A stretch of DNA of 64,000 nt, taken from Lachnospiraceae bacterium. GTDB lineage: Bacteria > Bacillota_A > Clostridia > Lachnospirales > Lachnospiraceae. Under the pieces are notes generated by a model. That model did no database searches and was not told the origin of the DNA. It saw nothing but the letters and a program-made list of their open reading frames with translations. A program made the translations under genes and the position numbers. The DNA lies in NCBI GenBank assembly GCA_017464645.1, contig JAFTZF010000001.1, positions 3,619-67,618 of the forward strand. Reading direction: 5' to 3'. Below, in pieces: positions 16,299-25,181 of the stretch (the first letter of the stretch is position 1; each line of letters opens with the position of its first letter).

Positions 16299-16512
16299 TT
16301 ACAAAGTTTTTAAAATACCAGCTGAACCAGCAGCATGTAACAAAGGGTACCGCTCCACCATGGAGATGCCGTAGAATAAGTGGCGGGCATTTACCATAAG
16401 AGTGGTAAGAGCAGCGGTCAGCAGGGATGCCGAATCCAAGACCTAAGAAAACATAGCCCGTAAGGACGGGGATGGTTTTCAGAAAGGCAGTTTTTAATAA
16501 AGAGAGTCTCAT
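16299..16512 (-). pseudogene. AzlC-family remnant with internal deletion
   Basis: From ATG 16512 the first 30 or so codons (RLSLLKTAFLKTIPVLTGY, then VFLGLGFG) match the N-terminus of AzlC branched-chain amino-acid exporters. The match then continues in another frame with TAALTTLMVNARHLFYGIS and MVERYP, an AzlC segment that normally lies about 40 residues later, and soon stops. The C-terminal half and any azlD partner are missing. This is a broken transporter gene. It follows a terminator, so it is probably silent. Confidence 0.72.
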
Positions 16513-16544
16513 GATAGAATACTCCGTATGTGAATGATCAATAT

Positions 16545-16582
16545 GCAAAAAAGAAACGGTACTCGGGAAGACCCGAATACCG
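16545..16582 (-). terminator. Terminator downstream of the cold-shock gene
   Basis: On the minus strand CGGTATTCGGG/CCCGAGTACCG with a four-base loop, then TTTCTTTTTT. One mismatch in 11 pairs. Confidence 0.85.
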
Positions 16583-16679
16583 TCTGCTTCTTCTAATCTG
16601 CTTCGTGCAATACTGCTTAATTCCTAATAAAAACAATCCGTCTGTATGTAGAAAAAAAGGCACATTGGTGAAAGGCTGA

Positions 16680-16880
16680 TTATAATTTGGTTACGTTGGT
16701 AGCCTGAGGTCCTTTAGCTCCGTTAACCACTTCGAACTCAACTTCCTGACCTTCTTCCAGGGATTTGAATCCTTCCATGTTCAAACCAGAGTAGTGAACG
16801 AAAACATCGTTACCCTGCTCGTCAGAAATAAAGCCGTAGCCCTTCTGATTGTTGAACCATTTAACTGTACCTCTGTTCAT
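16680..16880 (-). CDS. Cold-shock protein, CspA family
   Basis: 66-residue single-domain RNA-binding protein. RNP1 is KGYGFIS and RNP2 is DVFVHYS, both intact, with the usual GTVKWFN start. It destabilises mRNA structure and acts as an antiterminator or translation helper. The leader of about 50 bases contains a hairpin (16913-16928) near the predicted RNA 5' end, and GGAGGT precedes the ATG. It is a single-gene unit with its own promoter and terminator. Confidence 0.97.
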   Translation of the reverse strand: MNRGTVKWFNNQKGYGFISDEQGNDVFVHYSGLNMEGFKSLEEGQEVEFEVVNGAKGPQATNVTKL

Positions 16881-16935
16881 AACGATACCTCCACAAAAAT
16901 AAAAAGTGTAATGTTGCTACCCAGCAACTTTCCTA

Positions 16936-16964
16936 AGATTATCACAGAAAATTGCTCGTGTCAA
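16936..16964 (-). promoter_or_regulatory. Cold-shock gene promoter
   Basis: On the minus strand TTGACA, a 17-base spacer with TGTGA at its end, then TAATCT. The predicted start is near 16929, next to a GTTGCT/AGCAAC hairpin in the leader. Confidence 0.75.
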
Positions 16965-17032
16965 TGAAAATCATGATTAAAACTGTCTTTTTTTTCATAC
17001 AATGAAACAACACAAAGGGCAGGAAAAACAGG

Positions 17033-18136
17033 ATGAAAAAGCGAAATGTTTTGCGCGTGTGCATTTGCCTGGAACTGCTGGGCCTGTTACTGGTCTGGGG
17101 GATTTTCAGGCAAAATGCAAGTGAAGCGAAAGATTTGCAGATGGTGGACTCAGCCATGGCCCAGTCAGAAGAGGACTATATCAAATGGGTGGATTTTACG
17201 GTGACGACAGATGCGCTTGCAAAAAGTTATGAGTATGATGTGAATACTTACGAACAATCTGTGCATATTTCCTGGATTGAATTGCTGGCTTATGTAGCCG
17301 CCAGGACAGGAGGCGATTTTTCCAGTCAGAAGAAGGTGGAAAGTCTCATGGGGGAAGCGGCAGAGCATCTGGAGAACGGGGGTTCCATAGAGGAGCTGAC
17401 AGAGGATTTGAAATATTATGCATATTATCAGGAGGCATACACGGCTGCCCTGGGCGGTATGGTGGGAGAGTATGAGATTGAGACCGAGGAGGGCTGGGAG
17501 AACCGCTACGGTCTCAAAGCCTTCCTGCCTATTGCAAAGGGCTTTCCCTATAGTGATTATGATGACTTTGGCGTGTCCAGAAGCTACGGGTATAAACGCC
17601 AGCACCTGGGCCATGACATGATGGGTCAGACAGGAACACCTATCATAGCGGTGGAGTCCGGCTATGTGGAAGCGCTGGGCTGGAATCAGTACGGAGGATG
17701 GCGCATCGGCATCCGCAGTTTCGACAAAAAGCGCTACTATTATTATGCACATCTGCGTAAGGGCTTTCCCTTTGCCCTGAATCTGCAGGAGGGAAGCGTA
17801 GTGCAGGCGGGAGATGTGATCGGCTACATGGGTCACACCGGATACAGCGCCACGGAAGATGTAAATAATATTGATGAAACCCATCTGCATTTTGGGATTC
17901 AGCTGATCTTTGATGAGTCCCAAAAAGAGGGGAATAATGAAATCTGGATCGATCCCTATCCGCTGGTTCGATTTTTGTACCGCAACCGCAGTGAGACCGT
18001 CCGCAATGATGCCACCAAGGAATGGGCCCGTAAGTATGAGATGCGGGATCCGGCCTGTGCAGTTTATGAGGCGGCTCGGAGTAAGGAGCAGGAAGATGGA
18101 AAAGAAACCGGAAAAGAAAGTTCGGTTGCCCCTTGA
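17033..18136 (+). CDS. M23 family metallopeptidase, membrane-anchored
   Basis: 367 residues, likely a peptidoglycan endopeptidase acting outside the membrane. An N-terminal hydrophobic helix (about residues 6-24) follows a KKR start. The LytM domain is near residues 190-300, with HLGHDMMG (first His and Asp ligands), HLRKG and HLHFG (last ligand). An additional helical region (about 45-150) precedes it. AGGAAAA lies before the ATG. Possible roles are cell-wall remodelling or sporulation; sequence alone does not decide. The next gene, 62 bases on, is unrelated in function. Confidence 0.87.
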   Translation: MKKRNVLRVCICLELLGLLLVWGIFRQNASEAKDLQMVDSAMAQSEEDYIKWVDFTVTTDALAKSYEYDVNTYEQSVHISWIELLAYVAARTGGDFSSQKKVESLMGEAAEHLENGGSIEELTEDLKYYAYYQEAYTAALGGMVGEYEIETEEGWENRYGLKAFLPIAKGFPYSDYDDFGVSRSYGYKRQHLGHDMMGQTGTPIIAVESGYVEALGWNQYGGWRIGIRSFDKKRYYYYAHLRKGFPFALNLQEGSVVQAGDVIGYMGHTGYSATEDVNNIDETHLHFGIQLIFDESQKEGNNEIWIDPYPLVRFLYRNRSETVRNDATKEWARKYEMRDPACAVYEAARSKEQEDGKETGKESSVAP

Positions 18137-18198
18137 GAAAAAGGGTTGTATAATATAAAAGAAGGTTTTGAAATACCAAAGCGAAGGAAACGATCGTC

Positions 18199-19059
18199 AT
18201 GTTTGGAGAATGTCATGCCCATCTGATCATGGATGGGAAAAATTATAAAGAAGCTGTGGCGCTGCATGCGGGGGAAGTACAGGACTGGGCCATCCGCCGG
18301 CATCTGGAGGAGTGGAAAGAGGCCAAAGTGACCTTTGTACGGGATGGCGGTGATGCAAAGGGAGTTTCCCTGCGGGCAAAGGAGCTGGCCCCGGAGTATG
18401 GGATCGACTACCGCACGCCTGCATTTGCCATTCACAAAAAGGGGCACTACGGAGGCATCGTAGGCCTGCCTTTTGAGGATTGGCGGGAGTATAGAGATTT
18501 GGTGCGAAAGGTAAAGCAGCAGGGCGGCAGCTTTGTTAAGATCATGATCAGTGGGATCATGGATTTTGGAAATTTCGGGACTCTGAGCGAGCCGGGACTT
18601 ACGGAGGAAGAGATCCGGATGATGATAGACATTGCCCATGATACGGGCTTTGCGGTGATGGCCCATGGAAATGGGCCGGGACCAGTGTCGGCAGCCATTG
18701 GGGCGGGGGTGGACACTCTGGAGCATGGGAATTATCTGACGGAAGAAGTGCTGCACCAGCTGGCAGAGAGTGAGACCATTTGGATTCCTACCCTGGCGCC
18801 TACGGGCAATTTATTGGGCTCCGGCAGATTTCCGGATGAGGAAGTACGGCAGATATTGGAGCAGCAGCTGCAAAATGTGAGCCGGGCCTTTGCTCTGGGA
18901 GCCCATCTGGGCCTGGGCAGTGATGCGGGGGCCTATCTGGTACCTCACGGGCAGGGGCTTCTGGATGAATATGCTTATATGAGACAGGCCATTTCGGACG
19001 AAAAAGCCCTCCGACACTCTTTGCAGGAGGCGGAGGACAAGATCAGGCAATTATTTTAA
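18199..19059 (+). CDS. Metal-dependent amidohydrolase
   Basis: 286 residues of the amidohydrolase superfamily. Metal ligands are visible: HAH near residue 6, a likely carboxylated Lys in FVKIMISG, His in VMAHGNG, His in LEHGNY, and the catalytic Asp in LGSDAG. The protein starts directly at the first ligand strand and lacks the flanking beta-sandwich of larger family members. Substrate unknown; imidazolonepropionase- or prolidase-like relatives hydrolyse cyclic amides or peptides. Confidence 0.85.
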   Translation: MFGECHAHLIMDGKNYKEAVALHAGEVQDWAIRRHLEEWKEAKVTFVRDGGDAKGVSLRAKELAPEYGIDYRTPAFAIHKKGHYGGIVGLPFEDWREYRDLVRKVKQQGGSFVKIMISGIMDFGNFGTLSEPGLTEEEIRMMIDIAHDTGFAVMAHGNGPGPVSAAIGAGVDTLEHGNYLTEEVLHQLAESETIWIPTLAPTGNLLGSGRFPDEEVRQILEQQLQNVSRAFALGAHLGLGSDAGAYLVPHGQGLLDEYAYMRQAISDEKALRHSLQEAEDKIRQLF

Positions 19060-19068
19060 TATGTAGGA

Positions 19069-19725
19069 TCACAGTTCTTCTCTGCAGAAGTAGCAGGTGT
19101 ACTGCACCCAGTGGTTGTTTGGAACTGCATTGGATGCGCCGCAGTAGTGGCAGGTGACCTCATGGGTGCCGGGCGGCAGTTCCATCCATCTTTCATGGCG
19201 CCGGGCTGCGTTGCGTTCCGGCCGATAGGGAGCACTGGCCTGCACGAAGCTTCGCTCCGGCTCTTCCTTTTTGATAGGAGCTGTTTTGACGGGAGCAGCT
19301 TTAATAGGAGCTGTTTTGGCAGGTGTCGTCCTGGCAGCAGGACGGGCTGCGGCAGGATAAATCAATTTATAATTTCTGTCGTCTACCATGACATTTTTAA
19401 AATAGCCCTCTTTTTGTAAGTCCTTGATTTCCCGGGCTGCCTGATATTTGGAGATATTCAGTTCGTGGCCCAGCTTTTCCAGGTCTGTGTAGCGATCCTG
19501 TTCGATAAAGCGACGGTAACGGCTGTATTTGTCCCGGGGCTGCTGGGAACTGCCGAAAAGATGCTGGTTTACCTTCTGCTGAACGGCTTGGGAAGAGGGC
19601 GTCTGTGCTTTGGGTGGCAGCGGCGGAGCCGTGGTCTGGGCTTTTTTAGCGGCTTCATCTGAGGACTTTTTGGAGAATTTTGAAATAAGTCCGATAATAA
19701 CAAAGATAAGAGCAAGTAGTTCCAT
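19069..19725 (-). CDS. Winged-helix and zinc-ribbon membrane protein of unknown function
   Basis: 218 residues from ATG 19725 (GGGGAGG upstream); an upstream ATG would add an unlikely N-terminus. One hydrophobic helix (ELLALIFVIIGLIS) is at the start. A Pro/Ala/Gln-rich linker follows, then a winged-helix-like domain (about 70-125: LGHELNISKYQAAREIKDLQ). A low-complexity run of Lys-Thr-Ala-Pro repeats comes next, and a C-terminal zinc ribbon with CHYCGASN and CYFC. Probably membrane-anchored with cytosolic nucleic-acid or protein-binding parts. No named family recognised. Confidence 0.75.
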   Translation of the reverse strand: MELLALIFVIIGLISKFSKKSSDEAAKKAQTTAPPLPPKAQTPSSQAVQQKVNQHLFGSSQQPRDKYSRYRRFIEQDRYTDLEKLGHELNISKYQAAREIKDLQKEGYFKNVMVDDRNYKLIYPAAARPAARTTPAKTAPIKAAPVKTAPIKKEEPERSFVQASAPYRPERNAARRHERWMELPPGTHEVTCHYCGASNAVPNNHWVQYTCYFCREEL

Positions 19726-19850
19726 AAATATGCCTCCCCTTCGTATGATGCATGATATGCTTATTACTATCATAACATAGAACAGAGAAAAATAGAAGTG
19801 CCAATAAGGGGTGGACAACACTTATACAGACAAAAGAAGGAGGAAGTAAG

Positions 19851-20588
19851 TTGCAAAATTATAAGCTGCTGATTCAATATGAAGGAACCCGGTATAAGGG
19901 CTGGCAGAGCCAGATCACCACGGATCAGACCATCCAGGGGAAACTGAGCAATATTCTGGAGCGGATGACAGGAGAACCGGTGGATCTGCAGGGCTCGGGC
20001 CGCACGGATGGAGGTGTCCATGCAAAGGGGCAGGTGGCCAATGTAAAGCTGAAGGCTGGCTACAGCGCCGGGGAAATTCTGGAGTATCTGAACCGGTATT
20101 TGCCGGAGGACATTGCCGTGCTGCAGGCAGAGCCCGTGGATATGCGATTTCACAGCCGCTTACATGCAGTGGAAAAGACCTATGTATACCGCATCTGGAA
20201 CAGCCCTATTCAGGATGTGTTTGAACGGAGATTTGTATCGGTAGTGGAGGAGCCTCTGGATGTGAAGGCCATGAAGCAGGCGGCGGCACTTTTGACAGGA
20301 ACGCATGATTACCAGTCCTTTTGTACCAAGAAAAAGACTAAAAAGTCCACAGTACGCACAGTAAAAGAAATTCGGATTGAGCAGCTGGGGCCTGAGGTGC
20401 GCCTGACCTATGTGGGAGATGGCTTCTTATATCATATGGTGCGGATCCTGACCGGCACATTGATTGAAGTGGGACTCCATCAGCGCGCTCCCGAGGAGAT
20501 GCCCGAAATCCTTGCTGCGAAGTGCAGAGAGAGAGCCGGAATGCTGGCCCCGGCCCAGGGACTGACTCTTTGGGAAGTTCGTTATTAG
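19851..20588 (+). CDS. truA: tRNA pseudouridine(38-40) synthase
   Basis: Modifies uridines 38-40 in the anticodon arm; 245 residues, normal for the family. The catalytic Asp is in GSGRTDGGVHA, and the C-terminal half has the DYQSFC and DGFLYHMVRILTG segments typical of TruA. The start is TTG 19851, with AAGGAGG 7 bases before it and the standard beginning NYKLLIQYEGTRYKGWQ; no in-frame ATG fits. It stands alone, divergent from the winged-helix gene. Confidence 0.96.
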   Translation: MQNYKLLIQYEGTRYKGWQSQITTDQTIQGKLSNILERMTGEPVDLQGSGRTDGGVHAKGQVANVKLKAGYSAGEILEYLNRYLPEDIAVLQAEPVDMRFHSRLHAVEKTYVYRIWNSPIQDVFERRFVSVVEEPLDVKAMKQAAALLTGTHDYQSFCTKKKTKKSTVRTVKEIRIEQLGPEVRLTYVGDGFLYHMVRILTGTLIEVGLHQRAPEEMPEILAAKCRERAGMLAPAQGLTLWEVRY

Positions 20589-20699
20589 AATTTTCTGGAA
20601 AAACAGTGGAGTTTTTCTGGGGAAAATGTTATAATTTGAAAGAAATATGTTATGAATTGAAAAATAATGTTACAAGATGAAAAATAATAGGAAAACATA

Positions 20700-20728
20700 T
20701 TGACACAAAAGATGGAGTTTGTTAAAGT
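20700..20728 (+). promoter_or_regulatory. Promoter upstream of the mdh-hdr-flx-frd operon
   Basis: A perfect TTGACA, 17 bases, then TAAAGT. The predicted start near 20735 would give a leader of about 300 bases before the mdh ATG. Confidence 0.6.
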
Positions 20729-20734
20729 AATAAC

Positions 20735-20867
20735 AGTGTGAATATGTGACATGAACAAGAGACCTGCTATATATTGGGAAGGAACTGTCAACATGGCCCG
20801 CTGGGAGGTGAAGCAAAGGAAAGAAATTTGCTTTATTTTGGAGGGAACCATGTTAGGCGGGTTTTTT
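20735..20867 (+). ncRNA. Candidate structured leader or small RNA
   Basis: Begins just after a promoter and ends in GCGGG followed by six T. Three pairings are visible: AAGCAAA/TTTGCTT (local hairpin), AACATGG (20790-20796)/CCATGTT (20848-20854), and CCCGC (20797-20801)/GCGGG (20857-20861). The last two cross each other, so they form either a pseudoknot or two exclusive folds, with the second acting as terminator. This looks like a switchable leader. It has no T-box GGTGG-ACCGCG motif and I cannot assign a known riboswitch class. Confidence 0.42.
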
Positions 20868-21041
20868 GCATATAAGAAATGTTTGCAGACGGGCTCTTGA
20901 GTCTTGGGAAAGATTCATGCGGAAGAAATTTAAAGCAGCTGCTGAATACAATACGAGAAGGGATTCCGGCAGTTTTATTTTTGGGAAATATTGTTAAAAA
21001 AACAACAAATAGCAAAGCGCTATTAGGAAAGGAGCATGCCT

Positions 21042-21989
21042 ATGAGCAGTAAAATCACGATTATTGGAGCGGGGAGTGTAGGAGCGACTATCGCATACAC
21101 CTTGACCAAAACAGACATCGCTTCGGAAATTGTCCTGATTGACATTAATAAAGAAAAGGCGGCAGGAGAGGTAATGGACATCGAGCAGGGAACTTATTTC
21201 CGAAACCCGATTTCTATTATGGACGGAGATTATCCGGATGCAGCCGGTTCGGATATTGTGATCATCACATCCGGGATCGCACGCAAACCCGGTCAGACCA
21301 GGATCGAGCTGACTCAGACCAATGTAAATATTCTGAAGAATATTACGCCGGAGATCGTGAAAGCGGCTCCTGATGCACTCTATATTATAGTAAGTAATCC
21401 GGTGGATATCATGACTTATGTATTCACCAAGATCTCCGGTCTGCCGGAGAGACAGATCATGGGTTCCGGAACACTTCTGGATACCGTTCGTCTGCGCTGC
21501 GGTCTTTCTGAGCATTTTCAGATCGCCCAGAAGAACATCCATGCTTACGTATTCGGTGAGCACGGAGACACCTCTTTTATTCCCTGGTCGGGTGCATATA
21601 TTTCCGGTGTCAGCGTGGATGAGTACTATGAACTGATGAAGAACCTGGGAAGACCGGTAGAGGAACTGGATAAGGACGCCATGCTGACTTATGTACAGAA
21701 GTCCGGCGGCCAGATCATTGCAAACAAGGGGGCGACCTTCTATGCAGTGTCCACAGCCGTTTGTGAGCTGTGCAAGGTCCTGCTTTCTTCTTCCGAATCC
21801 ATCACCACCGTTTCTTCCATGATGCATGGAGAGTACGGAATCGAGGATGTGTGCCTGAGCACACTGACTCTGCTGGGCCCTGACGGAATCGCAGGCAAAG
21901 TTCCCATGCGGATGAGAAAAAATGAAATCGAGCTGCTGCAGGCAAGTGCAAAAGCACTGAAGGAAGTTATTGCGCAGATTGAATTATAA
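21042..21989 (+). CDS. LDH-fold dehydrogenase, probable malate dehydrogenase
   Basis: 315 residues, NAD-dependent (Rossmann GAGSVGATIA, Asp34 at the end of the second strand selecting NAD). Most of the sequence is lactate-dehydrogenase-like (GEHGDTS with the catalytic His, LLDTVRLR with Asp and Arg). The substrate loop, however, reads IARKPGQTR, with Arg81 where LDHs have Gln (position 102) and malate dehydrogenases have Arg. That single residue switches preference to oxaloacetate/malate. It heads an operon with fumarase and fumarate reductase, which fits malate dehydrogenase. ATG 21042 is chosen because AAAGGAG lies 7 bases before it. Confidence 0.85.
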   Translation: MSSKITIIGAGSVGATIAYTLTKTDIASEIVLIDINKEKAAGEVMDIEQGTYFRNPISIMDGDYPDAAGSDIVIITSGIARKPGQTRIELTQTNVNILKNITPEIVKAAPDALYIIVSNPVDIMTYVFTKISGLPERQIMGSGTLLDTVRLRCGLSEHFQIAQKNIHAYVFGEHGDTSFIPWSGAYISGVSVDEYYELMKNLGRPVEELDKDAMLTYVQKSGGQIIANKGATFYAVSTAVCELCKVLLSSSESITTVSSMMHGEYGIEDVCLSTLTLLGPDGIAGKVPMRMRKNEIELLQASAKALKEVIAQIEL

Positions 21990-22007
21990 AGAAAGGACAA
22001 GGAAACT

Positions 22008-22805
22008 ATGAAGTACAGTTATTATCCAGGATGTACGTTGAGAACAAAGGCAAAAGATCTGGATGTCTATGCGAAGGCTTCTGCCAAAGCATTGGGGCTG
22101 GAACTGGAAGAGATAGAAGAGTGGCAGTGCTGCGGCGGAGTATATCCGCTAGGCACTGATGAGATTGCCACCAAGCTTTCTTCAGTCCGTGTTCTGAACG
22201 AGGCAAAACAAAAGGGACAGGATCTGGTAACTGTCTGTTCCGCCTGTCATCATGTGATCAAACGGGTAAATGATGACATGAAGAATGTGGAAGATATCCG
22301 CACCCGGGCAAACAATTACATGCAGCTTGAGGAGCCCTATGCAGGTGAGACCACTGTGCTGCATTATCTGGAACTGCTTCGCGACCGGGTTGGTTTTGAA
22401 GCATTGAAGGAAAAAGTGGTAAATCCTCTGACTGGCAAGAAGATCGGTGCATATTATGGATGCCTGTTGCTTCGCCCCGGCAAACTGCTGCAGTTTGATA
22501 ACCCGGAGAATCCCAGTATTATCGAGGATTTCATCCGTGCCATCGGAGCAGAGCCGGTAGTATATCCCTATAGAAATGAGTGCTGCGGCGGATACATATC
22601 CCTGAAAGAAAAAGATATGGCGAAAAACATGTGCTGCAACATTATGGACAGCGCAGCAGGCTTTGGCGCCGACATGCTGATCACCGCCTGTCCGCTGTGT
22701 ATGTATAACCTGAAGCAGAACGGAAATGACAGCCTTCCTGTATATTATTTCACAGAATTGCTGGCAGAGGCTCTCGGAGTGAAGGAGGTAGCACAGGGTG
22801 AATAA
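22008..22805 (+). CDS. hdrB: Heterodisulfide-reductase-like subunit B (two CCG domains)
   Basis: 265 residues. Two cysteine-rich CCG repeats are complete: YYPGC, QCCGG and CSACH in the first; YYGC, NECCGG and CPLC in the second. In archaeal HdrB these hold two non-cubane [4Fe-4S] clusters that cleave the CoM-S-S-CoB disulfide. Clostridia lack those thiols, so here it should pass electrons to another acceptor; the fumarate reductase in the same operon is the obvious candidate. Lies 18 bases after mdh and overlaps hdrC by 8 bases. Confidence 0.9.
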   Translation: MKYSYYPGCTLRTKAKDLDVYAKASAKALGLELEEIEEWQCCGGVYPLGTDEIATKLSSVRVLNEAKQKGQDLVTVCSACHHVIKRVNDDMKNVEDIRTRANNYMQLEEPYAGETTVLHYLELLRDRVGFEALKEKVVNPLTGKKIGAYYGCLLLRPGKLLQFDNPENPSIIEDFIRAIGAEPVVYPYRNECCGGYISLKEKDMAKNMCCNIMDSAAGFGADMLITACPLCMYNLKQNGNDSLPVYYFTELLAEALGVKEVAQGE

Positions 22806-23187
22806 AGTAGAACAGCAGGTAGAACAGATCAAAGAAATCAGTGGTGTGAATCCGCTGAAATGTATGAAGTGCGGAAAATGTTCCGCGTCCTGCCCTTCAT
22901 TTAATGAGATGGATATCAAACCTCATCAGTTTGTATCCTATGTGGCAAACGGGGACATTGAATCTCTGGTAAATTCCAAATCTCTCTGGAAATGCCTTTC
23001 CTGCTTCGCATGCGTGGAACGCTGTCCCAGAGATGTGAAACCTGGAAAACTTATTGATGCAGCAAGACAGCTGGTTGTGCGCCAGAAGGGTCAGGATTAC
23101 CTGAAGGCAGAAGAGATCCCGGAGCTTTTGGATCCGGAAATGCCTCAGCAGCTGCTGGTTAGTGCATTCAGAAGATACAGGAGGTAA
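22798..23187 (+). CDS. hdrC: Heterodisulfide-reductase-like subunit C
   Basis: 129-residue ferredoxin-like subunit with two [4Fe-4S] motifs, CMKCGKCSASCP and CLSCFACVERCP. It wires HdrA to HdrB. Translation starts at GTG 22798 inside the end of hdrB, with GGAGGT upstream, so the two are coupled. It has no membrane helix, as in cytosolic HdrABC. The hdrA GTG follows 5 bases after its stop. Confidence 0.9.
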   Translation: MNKVEQQVEQIKEISGVNPLKCMKCGKCSASCPSFNEMDIKPHQFVSYVANGDIESLVNSKSLWKCLSCFACVERCPRDVKPGKLIDAARQLVVRQKGQDYLKAEEIPELLDPEMPQQLLVSAFRRYRR

Positions 23188-23192
23188 GTCAG

Positions 23193-25181
23193 GTGCAGAG
23201 AATAGGAGTTTTTGTATGTCACTGCGGCAGCAACATTGCAGCCACTGTGGATGTAAAAAAAGTAGTAGAAGTAATACAGGCAGAGCCCGGTGTGGTTCAT
23301 GCTGAGGATTATCAGTATATGTGTTCCGAAGCCGGACAGGCAAAGATCGCAGATGCGATCCGTGAAAAAGGCCTGACAGGAATCGTTGTATGTTCCTGCT
23401 CTCCCCGAATGCATGAAACAACCTTCCGTAAAGCGGCAGAAAGAGCCGGCCTGAATCCTTATATGGTGGAGATCGCCAATATCCGCGAGCACTGCTCCTG
23501 GATCCATAAGGATATGGAAGAGGCTACCGAAAAGGCAGTGATCCTGGCAAGAGCCGCTGTTGCGAAGGTAAATTTAAACACACCGCTGAAGCCCGGCGAG
23601 AGCCGTGTGACCAAGCGCGCTCTGGTGATCGGCGGCGGTATCGCAGGTATCCAGACTGCTCTGGATATTGCGGATGCAGGCTATGAAGTAGATATCGTAG
23701 AAAAGACTCCCAGTATCGGAGGAAGAATGTCTCAGCTGGACAAAACCTTCCCCACCCTGGACTGTTCTGCATGTATCTTAACACCGAAGATGGTGGAAGC
23801 TGCTGCTCATGAGAAGATCAAGATCTATACATATAGCGAAGTGGAAAAGGTTTCCGGCTTCGTAGGCGATTTTACTGTAGATATCCGTAAGAAAGCCCGC
23901 AGTGTAGATATGGATAAATGTACCGGTTGCGGTGTTTGTCAGGAAAAATGTCCTTCCAAGAAGGCTCCCAGCGAGTTCAACCGCGGCCTGAACACCAGAA
24001 GTGCCATTTACACGCCCTTTGCCCAGGCGATCCCCAATGTGCCTGTGATCGACAGAGAGAGCTGTATCAAGTTCAAGACCGGTAAATGTGGTGTCTGCTC
24101 CAAGGTATGTCAGGCAGGAGCCATTGACTACGATCAGGTAGATGAGATCGTAACAGAAAAGTACGGCGCGATCGTTGTAGCAACCGGTTTTGATACCATC
24201 AAGCTGGACAACTATGACGAGTACGCATACAGCCAGAGCAAGGATGTGATCACTTCTCTGGAGCTGGAGCGTGTCATGAATGCTGCAGGCCCCACCAAGG
24301 GACATCTGGAGCGTCTTTCTGATGGAAAACATCCGAAAGAGATGGTATTTATCCAGTGTGTAGGCAGCAGATGCTCTGACGACAGAGGAAAGAGCTACTG
24401 CTCCAAGATCTGCTGTATGTATACTGCAAAACACGCCATGTTGATCCGTGATAAATATCCGGATGTAAATGTAACCGTATTCTATATTGATGTGCGTACA
24501 CCCGGCAAGAACTTTGACGAGTTCTACAGAAGAGCCGTAGAGCAGTACGGTGTAAACTACATCAAGGGTCAGGTAGGCAAAGTCATTCCCCAGCCGGACG
24601 GAAAGCTTCTGGTTCAGGGTGTAGACCTGCTTGATAATAAACAGATTCTCAAGGAAGCGGATATGGTCGTTCTGGCAACTGCCATCGAGCCCAATCCGGA
24701 TGTGAGAAAGATTGCAACCATGCTGACTGCCAGCATCGATACCAACAACTTCCTGACAGAAGCTCATGCCAAGCTGCGTCCCGTAGAGTCCCCCACCGCA
24801 GGCATTTTCCTGTCCGGCGTTTGCCAGGGACCCAAGGATATTCCCGAGACTGTAGCTCAGGCCGGTTCTGCAGCAGTGAAGGTAGTTGGACTTCTGGCAA
24901 AAGATAAGCTGCTGACTAACCCCTGTACCGCTCAGGCAGACGAGCTGCTGTGTAACGGCTGCTCTACCTGTGCAAATGTGTGTCCTTACGGCGCAATTAC
25001 CTACGAAACCAAGCAGGTAAATGACCACGGTATTCGCGAAGACAGAAGAATCGCAGTGGTAAACAGCGCGCTGTGCCAGGGCTGTGGTGCATGTACCGTA
25101 GCCTGCCCGTCAGGTGCTATGGACCTGCAGGGATTCTCTAACAGACAGATTTTAGCGGAGGTGGATGCAATATGTCGATAG
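23193..25181 (+). CDS. hdrA: HdrA-like flavin and iron-sulfur electron-splitting subunit
   Basis: 662 residues, full length for HdrA. An N-terminal CHCGSN segment is followed by the FAD fingerprint GGGIAGIQTALD near residue 147. A ferredoxin-type insertion is near 240 (CTGCGVCQEKCPSK) with further cysteines to about 310 (CGVCSKVCQAGA). Two C-terminal [4Fe-4S] motifs (CNGCSTCANVCP, CQGCGACTVACP) follow. HdrA is the flavin subunit that bifurcates electron pairs in methanogens and is the core of HdrABC-Flx complexes. GTG start with AGGAGG 8 bases before it; its end overlaps the flxD-like gene by 10 bases. Confidence 0.93.
   Translation: MQRIGVFVCHCGSNIAATVDVKKVVEVIQAEPGVVHAEDYQYMCSEAGQAKIADAIREKGLTGIVVCSCSPRMHETTFRKAAERAGLNPYMVEIANIREHCSWIHKDMEEATEKAVILARAAVAKVNLNTPLKPGESRVTKRALVIGGGIAGIQTALDIADAGYEVDIVEKTPSIGGRMSQLDKTFPTLDCSACILTPKMVEAAAHEKIKIYTYSEVEKVSGFVGDFTVDIRKKARSVDMDKCTGCGVCQEKCPSKKAPSEFNRGLNTRSAIYTPFAQAIPNVPVIDRESCIKFKTGKCGVCSKVCQAGAIDYDQVDEIVTEKYGAIVVATGFDTIKLDNYDEYAYSQSKDVITSLELERVMNAAGPTKGHLERLSDGKHPKEMVFIQCVGSRCSDDRGKSYCSKICCMYTAKHAMLIRDKYPDVNVTVFYIDVRTPGKNFDEFYRRAVEQYGVNYIKGQVGKVIPQPDGKLLVQGVDLLDNKQILKEADMVVLATAIEPNPDVRKIATMLTASIDTNNFLTEAHAKLRPVESPTAGIFLSGVCQGPKDIPETVAQAGSAAVKVVGLLAKDKLLTNPCTAQADELLCNGCSTCANVCPYGAITYETKQVNDHGIREDRRIAVVNSALCQGCGACTVACPSGAMDLQGFSNRQILAEVDAICR

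Noticed and set aside
20735..20867. Leader RNA as a T-box, SRP RNA or 6S RNA
   Set aside because: The T-box GGTGG-ACCGCG motif, the SRP core and an obvious 6S bubble structure are absent, so I kept it as an unassigned structured leader.
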